Below, in pieces: positions 24,301 through 34,644 of a DNA stretch of 64,000 bases; the stretch's first letter is position 1; each line of letters starts with the position of its first letter. The stretch covers positions 529,719 through 593,718 of the forward strand of contig KL647324.1 in NCBI GenBank assembly GCA_000727475.1, written 5' to 3'. Source of the DNA: Sarcocystis neurona (taxonomy: Eukaryota > Apicomplexa > Conoidasida > Eucoccidiorida > Sarcocystidae). A program made the translations under genes and the position numbers. Under the pieces are notes generated by a model that had not been told where the DNA came from, ran no database searches, and was given only the letters and a program-made list of their open reading frames with translations.

Positions 24301-27300
24301 CGGACCGGTGCAGCAACAGGAGCGGGGGGACAGAGTGATATGCAGCAGCAGCAGCAGCAGAACGTGAAGCGGCCAGAAGATTGCTGCAGCAGCAGCGACA
24401 GGTAGTAGTACGCGTGGAAGTGGAACGAGGTAGCAGCAGCGGCAGCAGCAATATGGAAGACAAGTGGCCATGGAGAGAGCAGCGGCGGCAGCAGTGGCGC
24501 ATGCAGGTGGAGCAGCAACAGCTGAACAACAGCATGACGTTGAAGTCTGGGGAGGGCTGCAGACCAGCAGCAGGAGCAGCAGACGGATGGTTGGTCCAGA
24601 GACGGCAGCAAAACAAGCGGTCTTAGAAGAGAGAGGCAGGGAAACAATCGAGAGGAACACAACAGCGCAGAGAATAGGGACACAAGGAGTCGCCGCAACA
24701 GGGCAACAGCAGGTGAGCAGCAAGAACCGGAGAGCAGCGATAGATCCTGTAACAACTGCAGCACAACGCATAGGAGCCTCTCGACAGCAGCAGCGGTGGC
24801 ACCAGAGGCGGCAACAGCAGCCGGAACCCGCAGTGCAGCAAGAGGCCCGCAGCACAAACTGCCGAGTTCACGGAGACAGCAGCGGGGCGGGAAGAAGAAA
24901 ACGGGAGTGCCATCTCGTCGACAGGCAGCAGCAACCGGGTGGACCGCAGCCGGCAGCAGGAGTATGTAAAGGCGCCGCAGCAGCTGGTGAGAGTACGTCA
25001 AGGCGACATGCTGCGGTGCTGGGCTCGCAGCAGGGCGACCCATGAACAATACAGGAGCAGCACCAGTAGAACGAACATGTAGAGGAGAAGGAGGATGGGG
25101 AGCAGCAGCAGTTTGTTGTGAAGAAGAGAGCGGAAGAGAGAGAGAAGGTATCCAAGATCTACGTGTGCGACCTACCAAAATCGCAGGTACTTGCTGCTGT
25201 CTCTTCAGTGTGCCATCCCCCTGTCTGTTCGTTTATCTCGTGAACTTTCCCTTCCCCTTCTCTGTTTTTCGTCTCTCCCCTCCTTCGCCTTTTCTTCCGC
25301 AGACAAGAAAGTAGGGAGAATCAAAGATTACCAGTAGATAGACGAGTGCCGGCCGAGACATGAAGACGGAACACAGCACGACAGGGAGACGAGACGAGCG
25401 CTGAAGACAGATGGGTAGAAGAAGATCGAGAAGCGGGGCACGACAAGTAGACGGGCCAACAGAAAGAAATAGGGAAGCAGATGGTCTAAGACATATATAT
25501 ATATATATGTATTACACAGATATAGACGGGAAACTGCAGAGAGAGAGGGTGCGGACGAAGGTTGTCGACATTTTTGTCGTAGTGAGAAGAGTTTGAGAGA
25601 CTGGCGCACGTATGGAGACAGGGGAGGTAGACGGCCGGAAGAGACTTGCTGCTGGACGGACGTGAAAATGCCGAGACAGGCAGAAAGGAAAAGTGGGCAG
25701 GTGAAGAAGGGTGAATCGACGCTCAAGCAGACGGTGCCAAGGAAGTGGACAACACGCCCAGAGGAGTTTTCTTGCAGAAGAAGAAAACCGGACGAAGAAG
25801 GTAACCTACTTCTCCTCGAATAAGCGGAGTAATGCATCCCTTCTCACGAAAGGAACAGAAGACCAAGACGTGGTGGCAGGCGAGTTCGTGCTGCTCCATC
25901 AACTCCAGCGAACCGGCAGCAGTACATCCGCTCACTGCGCCGACGCAGGCCACCCGCAGCGCTCGCACCTGCACCCAAGCCCACCAGCAGCACCAGTCCC
26001 AAACAACAGCAGCAGCCGCAACGCCAGACACCAGCAGCAGGATCACAGACACACAGCAGCAGAGCGCCAAGCAACAGCAGCAGCATCACATAGGAGCGGT
26101 AGCACGCCAAACAGCAGCCGCAGCAGCACCAAACAACAGCAGCGGCACCACACAGCAGCATCATTACATAGGAGCAGCGCAGTAGCGCGAAACAAGCGCA
26201 GTAGCCTCAAATCAGCAGCGGCATTATACAACAGCAGCAGCACAGCAGGCCTCGAGCAGCAACATCCAGCGCCAACGGGTCGCAGACGCAGTACCGACGG
26301 ATCGACAAGCAGCAGCAGCAACAGCAGTCAATATCCAACAACACGAGTCGAGCACTATGCAACGGAACAGCAGCAGCACTCCCACGTGCACGTGTGTGCG
26401 CAGCGCAGGCGTGGTGTACACAGGCTTTCGCCTCAATATGTGAAGTAATCCTTCCTCTCTCATTACGAGAGTAAATGCTGCGCTTGACACGCGTGAGGCA
26501 GTGTCGCTTCGACCACCAACATAGATGCCTGTGCGTGTGCACCTACTTCTCCTATTCTCTCTCCCTGTCTGTCTCAATCCACGTTTCCACTATAAAGCAA
26601 ATGTAGGTAGAAGTGAGGGAGAAAGTGAAGTCTGCAAGTGCCTTGAAGACTGCGTATGTGCCAGCCTTCCCCGCCGCCTGCAGATGCATGCAGTCTCTAC
26701 ACATGACCCCTTAAGAAGACACGTATGTTTACCTACGTATCCATATACGAATATTTACGCGCACAGACCTGTCACGGCTGCAGCTACTGGCCGTTTGCTC
26801 CTCCCTCTATCATTTCCTTCTCGATTCGTGTATGTGGATAGTCTCGTTTTCTTCCCTTCTTCTCCCATCTCCCCTTCTTCCCCTCCGTGTTCCTTTCCTT
26901 CGGTTCTTTCTGCCCTTCGCTATTCTGCGCTTTCGGTCCCCTGTGGCCTCCTTCTATTTGTTCTCCGTTCTCGCCTTTCCTCTGCGCCCGTCTTTTCCCT
27001 TTCCTGCTCTCTTGCTTCTTGCTGCTGCCCACTTTGTTTCTAGTCTCTCGTCGGTCCCTCCTGCGCGCACTCTCTGCGTTTTCCTGGTTTCCTATCGCTT
27101 CGTCTCTCGCTTTCTTTTCCTCTGGTCTTCTCCTTCACTTCTCTGCCTGTGTTGTCGCTCTGCATGCGCTCTCTTCTTCCCGTTTTCCTCTGTCCTCCCC
27201 CCTGGCCCGCCGCCCACCCCCGGCGCCGCTGCTTTTCTGCTGCTTTTGCGCCGCACGTCTCGTGCCTCTATCCTGGACGCCTGCTGCTCACCCGGGCAAG

Positions 27301-28431
27301 TTTTTCCGCGCCGATCCCGATAAGTTTGTTCGTGCTGATCACCGTCCGACAGAGAGGACAGCTGACAGTCTGCTGCTGCCGTAGCCGATTGTTTATGTGG
27401 CTGTTGATACAGGCGAAACAGAAAAAGTGGGAACAAGACGTCTGGCAAGAGACGGCACTATCGAAGCAGATCGGACATTTCAAATCTTCCGGTACATCTT
27501 CTAAGTACGGTCGTCGCACCGGCACTGGTGCTCCCCCTCCGACTGCTGCTGCTCCGACCGCGACGACGTTCTTGCTGCTGCTACTCCTCCCGCCACCAGT
27601 ACTGCTGCTGGTCCCTCCGCTGCCACTGCTGCTGCCCCCGCTACTACTGCTGCATCCGCTACTGCTGCTGCTGCTGGATCCGCTGCTGCTGCTGCTGCTG
27701 TCACTACTGCTGCTGTTGCCACTGGCGCTGCTGCTGATGCGCGACGCCCTGTCCCTACTACTACTGCTGCTGCTAGACGACGAAGAGGAAGAAGAAGAGG
27801 AACAGGTGCAACTCGCAGAGCTACTGTTGAAAGTTGTCGGCGCACAGCTGCTGCTGCTGCGGCCGCTCGAGGCGTAGGAAGAAGAAGACGAGGAACAGGA
27901 GGTAGGGGCTGCTGCGGAGTGGCTGCTGCTGCTGTTTGCGGAAGCATTGCTGCAGCTGCTGCTTTCCATACCAGTACTCCTGGCACTACTGCGGCTGCCG
28001 TTGTTGCGGGCACGTGCTGTGGCAGCAGCCGCCGGACCGCAGCCGCTTCTATCGCGCGAAACGGCAGAGGAAGAAGAAGAAGCAGCAGCGTTCCCAGGGC
28101 CAGCTGCTGCTCTGCTGGTTGCCGTGGGACGTGCTGTGACCGCCGCTGCAGGATCGGGAGAGGGGAGAGCAGAGGCAGCAGCCATGCAGGCGCGGGGATT
28201 TTCGCTAGCCTCCGGCGACGGCAATACACTGCCTCCGCAGCTGCTGCTGTTGCTGCTGCTCGAAGAAAGAGCAATGACAGCACTAGCGGCTGCGGGCCCT
28301 CTGGCGCCAGACGGGGCCGCCGCAGAAAAAGAGAAGGTAGCGTTGTGAGAGGCCTGTCCGCGCCCTCCCCGGCCGGCTGCTGCAGGAGCAGCGGAAGCCG
28401 AGGCTGCAGCACGTGCCGCTGCTACTGTCAT
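21355..28431 (-). CDS. RING finger protein with four TRAF/SIAH-type zinc fingers (probable E3 ubiquitin ligase), four exons
   Basis: Exons on the minus strand are 28431-27292, 25968-25810, 23242-23121 and 22420-21355. They sum to 2487 nt, giving 828 residues and a TGA stop. Donors are CGG|GTGAGC, GAA|GTAGGT and AG|GTAAAA; all acceptors end in GCAG. Residues 1-310 are Ala/Ser/Gly-rich, including a long poly-Ser region. A C3HC4 RING begins at Cys319: CPIC, then CSHFFCFAC, then CPLC. Four fingers follow, each C-x6/7-C-x11-H-x3-C, at about residues 388-411, 418-441, 450-473 and 484-508. Finger 2 is split by intron 2 and finger 3 ends at intron 3; both become regular only when these exons are joined, which supports the gene model. 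The C-terminal third is Ser/Gly-rich with a conserved-looking end (FSFRLSFEWRNSEKKRPSF). RING plus TRAF-type fingers is the layout of TRAF-like ubiquitin ligases. I see no MATH/TRAF-C domain or coiled coil. Introns 1 and 2 hold CT-rich and CAG-rich DNA. Confidence 0.85.
23741..26400. repeat. CAG islands inside intron 2 of the RING/TRAF gene
   Basis: Plus-strand CAG/CAA/GCA-rich DNA, densest at 23740-23810, 24240-25060 and 25980-26370. Frames run for 100-350 codons on either strand (Gln/Ala/Ser on plus, Leu/Cys on minus) but do not join the gene. Between 23.9 and 24.1 kb there is also a short TA/ACAT microsatellite. The 25980-26370 block lies in intron 1. Confidence 0.6.
26560..27285. other. 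Pyrimidine-rich block in intron 1 of the RING/TRAF gene
   Basis: Plus strand strongly C+T rich (26790-27200), so purine-rich on the sense strand of the gene. Its frames read as Leu/Phe/Ser/Pro strings with no recognisable domain. Confidence 0.5.
27530..28330. repeat. CTG-rich tract encoding the poly-Ser/Ala N-terminus of the RING protein
   Basis: Plus-strand CTG/GCT runs that, read on the minus strand in the RING frame, give AGC/AGT Ser and GCA/GCC Ala runs. Two other frames are also open for 240-300 codons, so the frame is fixed only by the RING motif at its 3' end. Confidence 0.7.
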
Positions 28432-29100
28432 AGTGGAAGAAGCGCTCGTGCACCAGCCCGTCGCAAGACGAAGGAAAAGAAGCAGGAAGACTGCCTGGAC
28501 GCAGCCCCTCTCCCTAAAAGACGCGTTTCTTGTCGCTCTTTTGACGAGCGCAACAAAGCGTCAGTCGCAAGACGGAAAAGCGCTGCTGCCTCTAAATGCT
28601 GCTGCTCTCTTCCTGCTGGTGCAGCTGCTCTCCTCCTTTTGCTACAGCCTTCTGCTGCAGTTGGCATTACAGAACTGCAACAGCAGAAGAAAAAGCCTTG
28701 CTGCTTGTAGATGCTGCCGCTCTCTTCGTGCTGCTGTAGCCGCTCTCTTCCTGCTGCAGCAGCTGCTCTCTTCCTGCTGCAGCTGCTCTCTTCTTGCTGC
28801 TGGAGCTGATCTCTTTCTGCTGCTGCAGCTGCTCGCTTCTTGCTGCTGGAGCTGATCTCTTTCTGCTGCTGCAGCTGCTCTCTGTTTGCTGTTGCAGCCT
28901 TCTGCTGCCGTTGGCCTTTCAGGACTGCAGCAGCCTCTTCTCCGTTGCTGCACCGCTCCTGCGACTGGTGCTGCTGCTCTGGGTCCACCGCTGCTGCAGG
29001 CGTTTTGCTGCCATTGGGATGACGTTGTGTTACTGATCTTGCTGCTCTTTGCTGCTGATGCTTTCCTGATACTCTGCAGTTTCCCTCTTTCTGCCGCTGC
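28432..29100. repeat. CTG/CAG island with imperfect ~45-bp tandem units
   Basis: Units built on GCTGCTGGAGCTGATCTC and CTGCAGCTGCTC recur between about 28740 and 28890. Open frames run on both strands: plus Leu/Cys-rich, minus Gln/Glu/Arg/Ala-rich up to 264 codons. No splice site or domain decides whether any is translated. The block lies directly upstream of the RING gene start. Confidence 0.5.
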
Positions 29101-29149
29101 TCTTCTGTCACTGCTGCTGGTGTCCCTGCGGCTGTCCGCCTGCTGTTGC

Positions 29150-30755
29150 TTCCTTTGTGGGGCTGCTGGTGCTTCTTCTTCCTCTGCTGCTGCTGCTGAG
29201 TGTGCATAGCAGTCTTCGACATGAACTTGTTGCTGCAAAGCTACAAGCCTCAGAATTGCTGCCAGTCGTTGCTCCGAGGTCTGCTGCTGCTGCTAATGCA
29301 GACAGTGCGGCATTAGAGGCAACAGACACTCGAGCAAAGGCGCCTTCCGATCTTTCAGCGGAGACCCGCGCGGCATGGAGAGGCAGCAGCAACAGCAGCA
29401 GGAGCAGCTAAAGGCAGCGAAAAACGAAAAGCAGCAAGCGTTAGCAGCAGCGCAAAAGCGGGAACCGACGTCTGATGTGCCTGATGCGACCGACGGCGTA
29501 AACGAATGAAAGAGGTCTAGGCAACAACAAAGTAGTAAGAAGTGTGCCTGTCTTGCACCCGAAGCAGCAACAGCAGCAGCAGCACGAAGGAGGACCGCAG
29601 ATATCGCTGTTGCGGGCTCCACATGTTGGGGCAACGTTGTCACAGCAGCAGCTGCTGCTGTCTGTTCTTACCGCCACCTTTGCTCTGTTGTAAAGGCGGG
29701 GTCGGGCGAGCTCCTCCTGCGGCTGGATGCGTCTGCTACTGCTGCTGCAGCTGACAACGTGTGGGCTGCTGCTGCTGCTGATGCCGTCGATAGCGTTCTG
29801 CGGCTGCTGCTGCTGCTGAGGGCGAGCTGCCGTTGTTACCGATGCAGGCGATCGGCTGCTGTTTTAGCGGAATACGCTTTGCCGGTGGTGCTCCTGCACG
29901 AGCTACTCTACGTAGAAGCTGATCCGCTGTTCTGTTGATCGTTTGCTGCTGTGCTAGCAGCTGTTGCTGCGTTACGAAAGACTGCTGAAGGTGTGCGGTG
30001 ACTCTGTTACTGGTGTGTCTGCAGGACAGCTAATGTCGCTGTCCTCGTGCAGATACCGGCGTTGCTTCTTCTGAAGCGGTCGCTGCTGCCGCTGCTGCCG
30101 TCCTGAGGGATGCACTGTTGCTGTCCATGTATTTGCTGAGACTGGTGCTTGCTGATGTGAGCGTCGTTGCTGCGCTGCCCTGCTGCTGTTGTCTGCTGCT
30201 AGTGCTGCTGGTGCGGCCTGCGTGACTGCTGCTGGTGCTCCTTCCCCTCCTGCTGCTGGTGTTGTCGGTGTTCTTTTTGGCTTGCTGCTGTGACTGCGGC
30301 TGTTGGTGCTTCCCGCGGATGCTGCTAGCGCCGCACCAGCAGCTGACGCAGAGGCGCAGCAGTGGAGTTTCACTTCTGGAACTGCAGGAGAAGCGGTTCG
30401 CGCCACACACATGTCTTTTCCTACGGTGCGCTGCCCTTTGTTGCGGCTGGTTCTCGTGCTGCTGTTCCCGACGCTGCTGCAGCTGTGTGCTCCTTCTCCT
30501 GCTCTTCCTCTTCTTGCTGCTGTTGCTGCTGCATACATATGCAGTGCACACAGTGGGGCCGCGGAAGGGCGTAGTCGTGGTAGCAGTAGCGGGCGGAAGG
30601 AAAGAGGCGAGAGAGACGAAGAGGAGAAGTGTTGTTGGGCGAGGAAGGCGCTGCTGGCCGACCTGCTGCTAACGTCAAAAAAGATAAGTCTACAAGGAGG
30701 AGAACAGGCTGCACTTCATCTTTTTGAAAAGCAATGTGCTGCGGTGCGTGTATAA
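29150..30755 (+). CDS. Candidate exons of a plus-strand split gene, unknown helical/Leu-Ala-rich protein
   Basis: The best-supported exon is 30053-30156: acceptor CTCGTGCAG, donor GAT|GTGAGC, phase 2-in and 0-out, with Ala-rich then helical residues (DALLLSMYLLRLVLAD). Other coding-like stretches on the same strand are 29157-29370 (hydrophobic start, then HELVAAKLQASELLPVV), 29373-29510 (Gln/Lys-rich coil, EQLKAAKNEKQQALAAAQ), 29600-29935 (SYRHLCSVVKAGSGELLLRL) and 30310-30755 (ends KALLADLLLTSKKISLQGG). They fall in different frames with stops between them, so introns or frameshifts are required, and I could not chain all of them. CTG-rich DNA keeps several frames open by chance. No family is recognised. 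Confidence 0.35.
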
Positions 30756-30855
30756 GCGCTGTCTTCTGTGCAAGACTGGGGGGAGGGAGGCGGGTCCGCT
30801 GCTGCTGCTGCTGCTGCCGGCCCTCCTGCCGGTCCTGCGCTCATTGGCGGCGCGG

Positions 30856-30865
30856 TGTACGTACA
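30856..30865. repeat. TGTACGTACA palindrome, isolated copy
   Basis: Perfect palindrome in the context GCGGTGTACGTACACCGG, the same core as the cluster at 49.6-50.1 kb. Confidence 0.6.
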
Positions 30866-31179
30866 CCGGAAAGGGGAGGAAAGCGAGTACGGTTTCAGCT
30901 CCGGTCGTCGCGTAAGGTGCGCTGACAGAGACAGTCCCCGTAAACACAGGAAATTGCAATTTTCGAAGTAGTGTGTAGTCCCAGCCGTAGCAGCAGTACA
31001 TCTAACGGGACGAAGAACAACAAGCAGCACACGACGAGCTACGTGGCAACGGCAGCAATGGACGCCGTAGCAGCGTATCAGCAGCAGCGGTGTGGCACGA
31101 GTGCGCCGGCACCGCCTTCATCCCACGTGCTGTAGGGACGGCTGATTAGAACCTCCTCACTCGTAACACTACTGCAGCA

Positions 31180-31560
31180 ACACCCGTAAGGTACCAGCGA
31201 CAGCAGCAGCTGTAGCAACAGCAGCTGCAGCAACAGCAGCTGCAGCAACTGCAGCAGTACAAGCAACAGCAGCGACAGCGCGGGAAGACGCACCGAAGTA
31301 CGGGAAACAGCAGCAGCACGAAGAAAAAGAGCGCATACGCGTAGCAGCAGCGCAGCAGCAGCAACAGCGGCCGTTGCACCGGCAACTGCGGCTTCGACAG
31401 TAGCGAGGGGGCGCTGGCGGAAGCCGCGGCGACAGCGGCGGAGGAGCTGCGGGCTCCGCAGCAGCACGGCAGCAGCAGAGCAGCAGCAGAGCAGCACAAC
31501 CCAGCAGCAGCAGTACGGGCAGCAGACCTGTAACATGAGCAGCTGCAGCTGAAAAAGCAG
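31180..31560. repeat. CAG/GCA island
   Basis: Plus-strand (CAG)n and GCAGCA runs. One plus frame reads Ala/Glu-rich (EGALAEAAATAAEELRAPQQ) and could be an exon of the split gene around it; opposite frames are Leu/Cys strings. Confidence 0.5.
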
Positions 31561-31739
31561 GTGGCACTTCGAAGCCGTCGGCAGGTGGAAAGCTCTTTCT
31601 TCACACACAAGAACGTCCTCTCCACAGGAATGCTGTAGGTGGCGCAAAGGTGCCCCCAATCTCTTCTCCCATTGTTACGTGCACACGCCAACAACTGGGC
31701 CCGCCGCTAGTACGTAACGGAAAACTGTATCCGTACGCA

Positions 31740-31935
31740 CGTGTACACCTACGTATACACGCATGTTTACACCTGCACATTTATGTATACGCATATTTAC
31801 TTATATATATGTAAGTACACATACGGATGTATACGCATGCCTCCACATACATACATATGTGTACGCATGTTTCCACGTAGGTACGTATACGCATGTTCAC
31901 ACATACAAACGTGTGTACCCGCATGTTTGCACATT
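31740..31935. repeat. TACGCATGTTTACAC-type minisatellite
   Basis: Degenerate repeats of ACGCATGTTT(A/C)CAC and ACGTATACGCATG, about 12-24 bp apart, ending at the acceptor of the 31940 exon. Confidence 0.6.
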
Positions 31936-31939
31936 TCAG

Positions 31940-33196
31940 TTCCCGAGGACTCTCACGTGCTGCTTTTGCTGCGTCTGAGCGCCGTTAATCAGGACTGTGA
32001 GTGGTGTTACTGGATATCACTCCTGTTGCCGTCCCCTGCTGCTATTAATCCGCTTAAAAGCTGGTAGTGCTAGTGATGTTCATAGTAGTAACTTCGGTTG
32101 CTGCTGTTGCCGACCGCCACTGTTGTTGCCGCCGGTGGTGGACATTTTCGCTGGCTCTCGTAGAATTACGCCAGCAACGCCTGTCTGGTCGAGGACTACA
32201 CTGATGGCATTCACTGTTCACATACACAGGAGATGCAGTGGCAGTCCCCTCCTAGTCAGATTCGACAAGGCAGCCAGGTTTCTGGTGCCACGAACCCGTG
32301 CAGCAACAGCAAAGATGCCGGTGCGTCCTTGGCAGTGGACAGCATTAGCAGCAGGAGTGCCGCTTTTTGCAGCATCGCGTTTCCTTGAAGTTACCAGGGA
32401 AGAAGTCCTACGCAGAAGCGTAACAGCGGAGACAGATAACAAAAAAATTCCTTACTCCGCCGCGATTACGGTAGTCTATCCGCTTCTGGTAATTAAGACA
32501 GCAGATGCTTCTTTTTGACCCTGGTGTAGGACAGTAGGGCCTCGATGCGGTGGTAGTGGCGCGGCCCGGTTCTCCGCTGCGCAGAAGGTAGCAATCGCAG
32601 ATGCTTCTTGTCCTTCTGAGCAGTCAGCAGCACATCACCGATTCTGGTGTCAGCAGCAGTTTGGGGAAGACTATCAACTGTTGCAGTTGGCTGAAGCAGA
32701 TGCAGCACTAAATAATGCTCCATCTGCTTAGCAAAACGGCAGTCGCTCCTCCGCGAGCAGCATCAGAGCGAGTGAACTCCTATACGTGGGGCTGTGAAAA
32801 AGTGTCGCTCCCAGTCGCCGCGGCAGCAGGAAGAAGAGACACAACCGTCACCACCGTTCTGTAGTGTATCTCAACAATAAAAGAGTGGCTGCACAAAGAG
32901 GGAAAGTGTTGCTACTCTAGAGGACGTCCTCAACAGCAGCAGAATCCTCTTCTGCTCAAGCACAACGTGGTGGCGTACTTGCCGGCAGACGCTGATTACT
33001 CGGAGAGAATCGTCACTGCGATACGCTGCTGCATCTCTTACCCTAAGCGAAAACAGACTATTCCGTCCTCGTCTACAGAAGTGTTGCATGTGCTGACAAC
33101 GATGTGAGTAGTCGCATCCTGCGTAGTAACAGCAGCTTCAACCTAGTCTACTATTCGTCGCTCAGAGCAGCGAGAGGAAAGAATCTCTACAACAAG
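31940..33196 (+). CDS. Candidate exons of a plus-strand split gene (unknown protein), with one 32-bp intron
   Basis: Exon 31940-31996 has acceptor GCACATTTCAG and donor ACT|GTGAGT and encodes PEDSHVLLLLRLSAVNQD. Exon 32865-33103 has acceptor TTCTGTAG and donor GAT|GTGAGT. Its 79 codons include TIKEWLHKEGKCCYSRGRP, KHNVVAYLPADADYSERIV and STEVLHVLTT. It joins 33136-33196 (acceptor AACAGCAG, donor AAG|GTACGG; IFNLVYYSSLRAARGKNLY) in correct phase across only 32 bases. Between 31997 and 32864 a plus frame is open at 32100-32518 with an unspliced look (VRPWQWTALAAGVPLFAAS). Predicted content is mixed helical with no known motif. Consensus donors argue for a real transcript; the very short intron and the stops further downstream argue for caution. 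Confidence 0.4.
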
Positions 33197-34644
33197 GTAC
33201 GGTTGCATGATACCGGCAGGAGCTGCATAAACATTTTTTTTCTACTGCAGCAACAGCAGGGAGCAGCTACAGGGCGCGTGCAGCACCCTTCCTATTGGAT
33301 GTGTGTGTGCAACAGTTGCGCCTTTGCGTACACGGCAGGAGCACAACACATCAAGAGCAGACGATGTTTTCACTTCCGCAGGAGGCGCAGCAGTACTTCA
33401 TACGCAGAGGATGCCGTTGATGCATTGTGTATGTCCCGCAGTACCCAAAGGAGCCTACCACCCCAGCAGACGTACGTCGTGCAGTAGAACAGGTACGGAA
33501 GAAGCTGCAGCAGCAGCACGCGCTGGTAGTTTCGAGTGCTCTCACGTGCAGCATTTCCGTGCTATCAGCAACACCTGGTCCGCCACTTGCAGCAGATTCA
33601 TTCTGTTTCTGGTGCAGCAGAGCAACTCAAACTCGCATACCTTACGGCGTAGGCGAGGGGCTTTTTCAAACGGGTATCTCTTGATGTCCGCAGGACCGGC
33701 ACAACCATACTTTTCTATCATGCGGAGGCTGGCAGCAAGAATTCAAGTCGTCCGAGGCACTGTTCTAGTTTGGGCAAGGTGCGCGACCATGTGGTTAATA
33801 GCCAAGATGTCCTGTACACATGCTCTGCCACCTAACAGCTCGCCTCTAACAGCACACGAGGATACCGTGAACTGCTGCTTAAAAGCAGTTCACGATGCAG
33901 TTTCTGCGCAGCCTGGACTCCCCAAGATATAATCTGAGTACCAGATTCAAGGTAACCTTCATTTGTGTCCTCCTGCAAGCCATTTTTCTATCTCGTGGGA
34001 TCCATCTTACCCACTAATGGAGACACCTACGTACCCTGTTAGCCCAGCTCGTACAATCCTATACGTCGTACTGTCGATGATCGCGTGTCGTGGGTTCACC
34101 ACATCGATACTGAAAAAGCGAATCCTCTCCGGTTATGCTGCACCCAAGCCGCTCTCCACTTTCAGCGCACTGCCCTGTTCTTCCCCAATGGCGTAACCCG
34201 ATAGGACGGATCTCTCCAGTTCAACCATGCAGCTGTTGTGTTTTCTAAAGAGCAGCACGACTACATTGAAGTGGCAAGCAAGAGCGCATGTCGTGGTGCC
34301 TCTGTCACAGCGTAATGCTCCATTCTGCTCGAGGCATACGTGCTCCTTCGAGGGACAAGTGAGATGACGACCTGGAAATCTTCCATCTCCGTTGTCATGT
34401 ACGTTTGTCTGCAGTAGGATGTCGTTTTGATGACCGGAGATTAGTTTCTGCAAGTCTTCTGCACCACTCAATCATCTCCTCCCAAGCATACATAGTCTGC
34501 ATTCCGGTTAGTCTTCTTTCCCAAACGGGTACCTTTGCCGCCGCGTATACGCTGATTCCTAATTACCGTTGCACAAGGGACCTTCACCCTACATCTTCTG
34601 CAGCAACATTATCTCCTTATTCAAACAGTATTTCTCCGCCCTAG
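33197..34644 (+). other. Coding-like plus-strand segments broken by stops: decayed gene or many tiny introns
   Basis: Protein-like segments continue downstream of 33196 in changing frames. Examples are YPKEPTTPADVRRAVEQ (33450-33500, preceded by CCCGCAG), CYQQHLVRHLQQIHSVSG (33560-33620), PYFSIMRRLAARIQVVRG (33705-33760) and AVVFSKEQHDYIEVASKS (34230-34280). Removing 26-27 bp GT...AG stretches (33416-33441 and 34193-34219) would bypass the intervening stops. Such lengths would be extreme for introns, so decay of an old gene copy is an equal alternative. Confidence 0.3.

Noticed and set aside
24111..25178. 355-codon minus-strand frame inside the RING/TRAF gene
   Set aside because: It lies in intron 2. 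Joining exon 2 directly to exon 3 completes zinc finger 2 exactly, so no extra exon is needed there; the frame is Leu/Cys/Ser repeat translation.
31740..31935. CRISPR-like array, considered for the regularly repeated TACGCATG words
   Set aside because: Units are too short, degenerate and without unique spacers; the genome is eukaryotic. It is an ordinary minisatellite.
33400..33440. Single in-frame TGA between two protein-like stretches, considered as selenocysteine
   Set aside because: No selenoprotein motif or SECIS-like structure was recognised, and nearby breaks use TAG and TAA too, so introns or decay explain it better.
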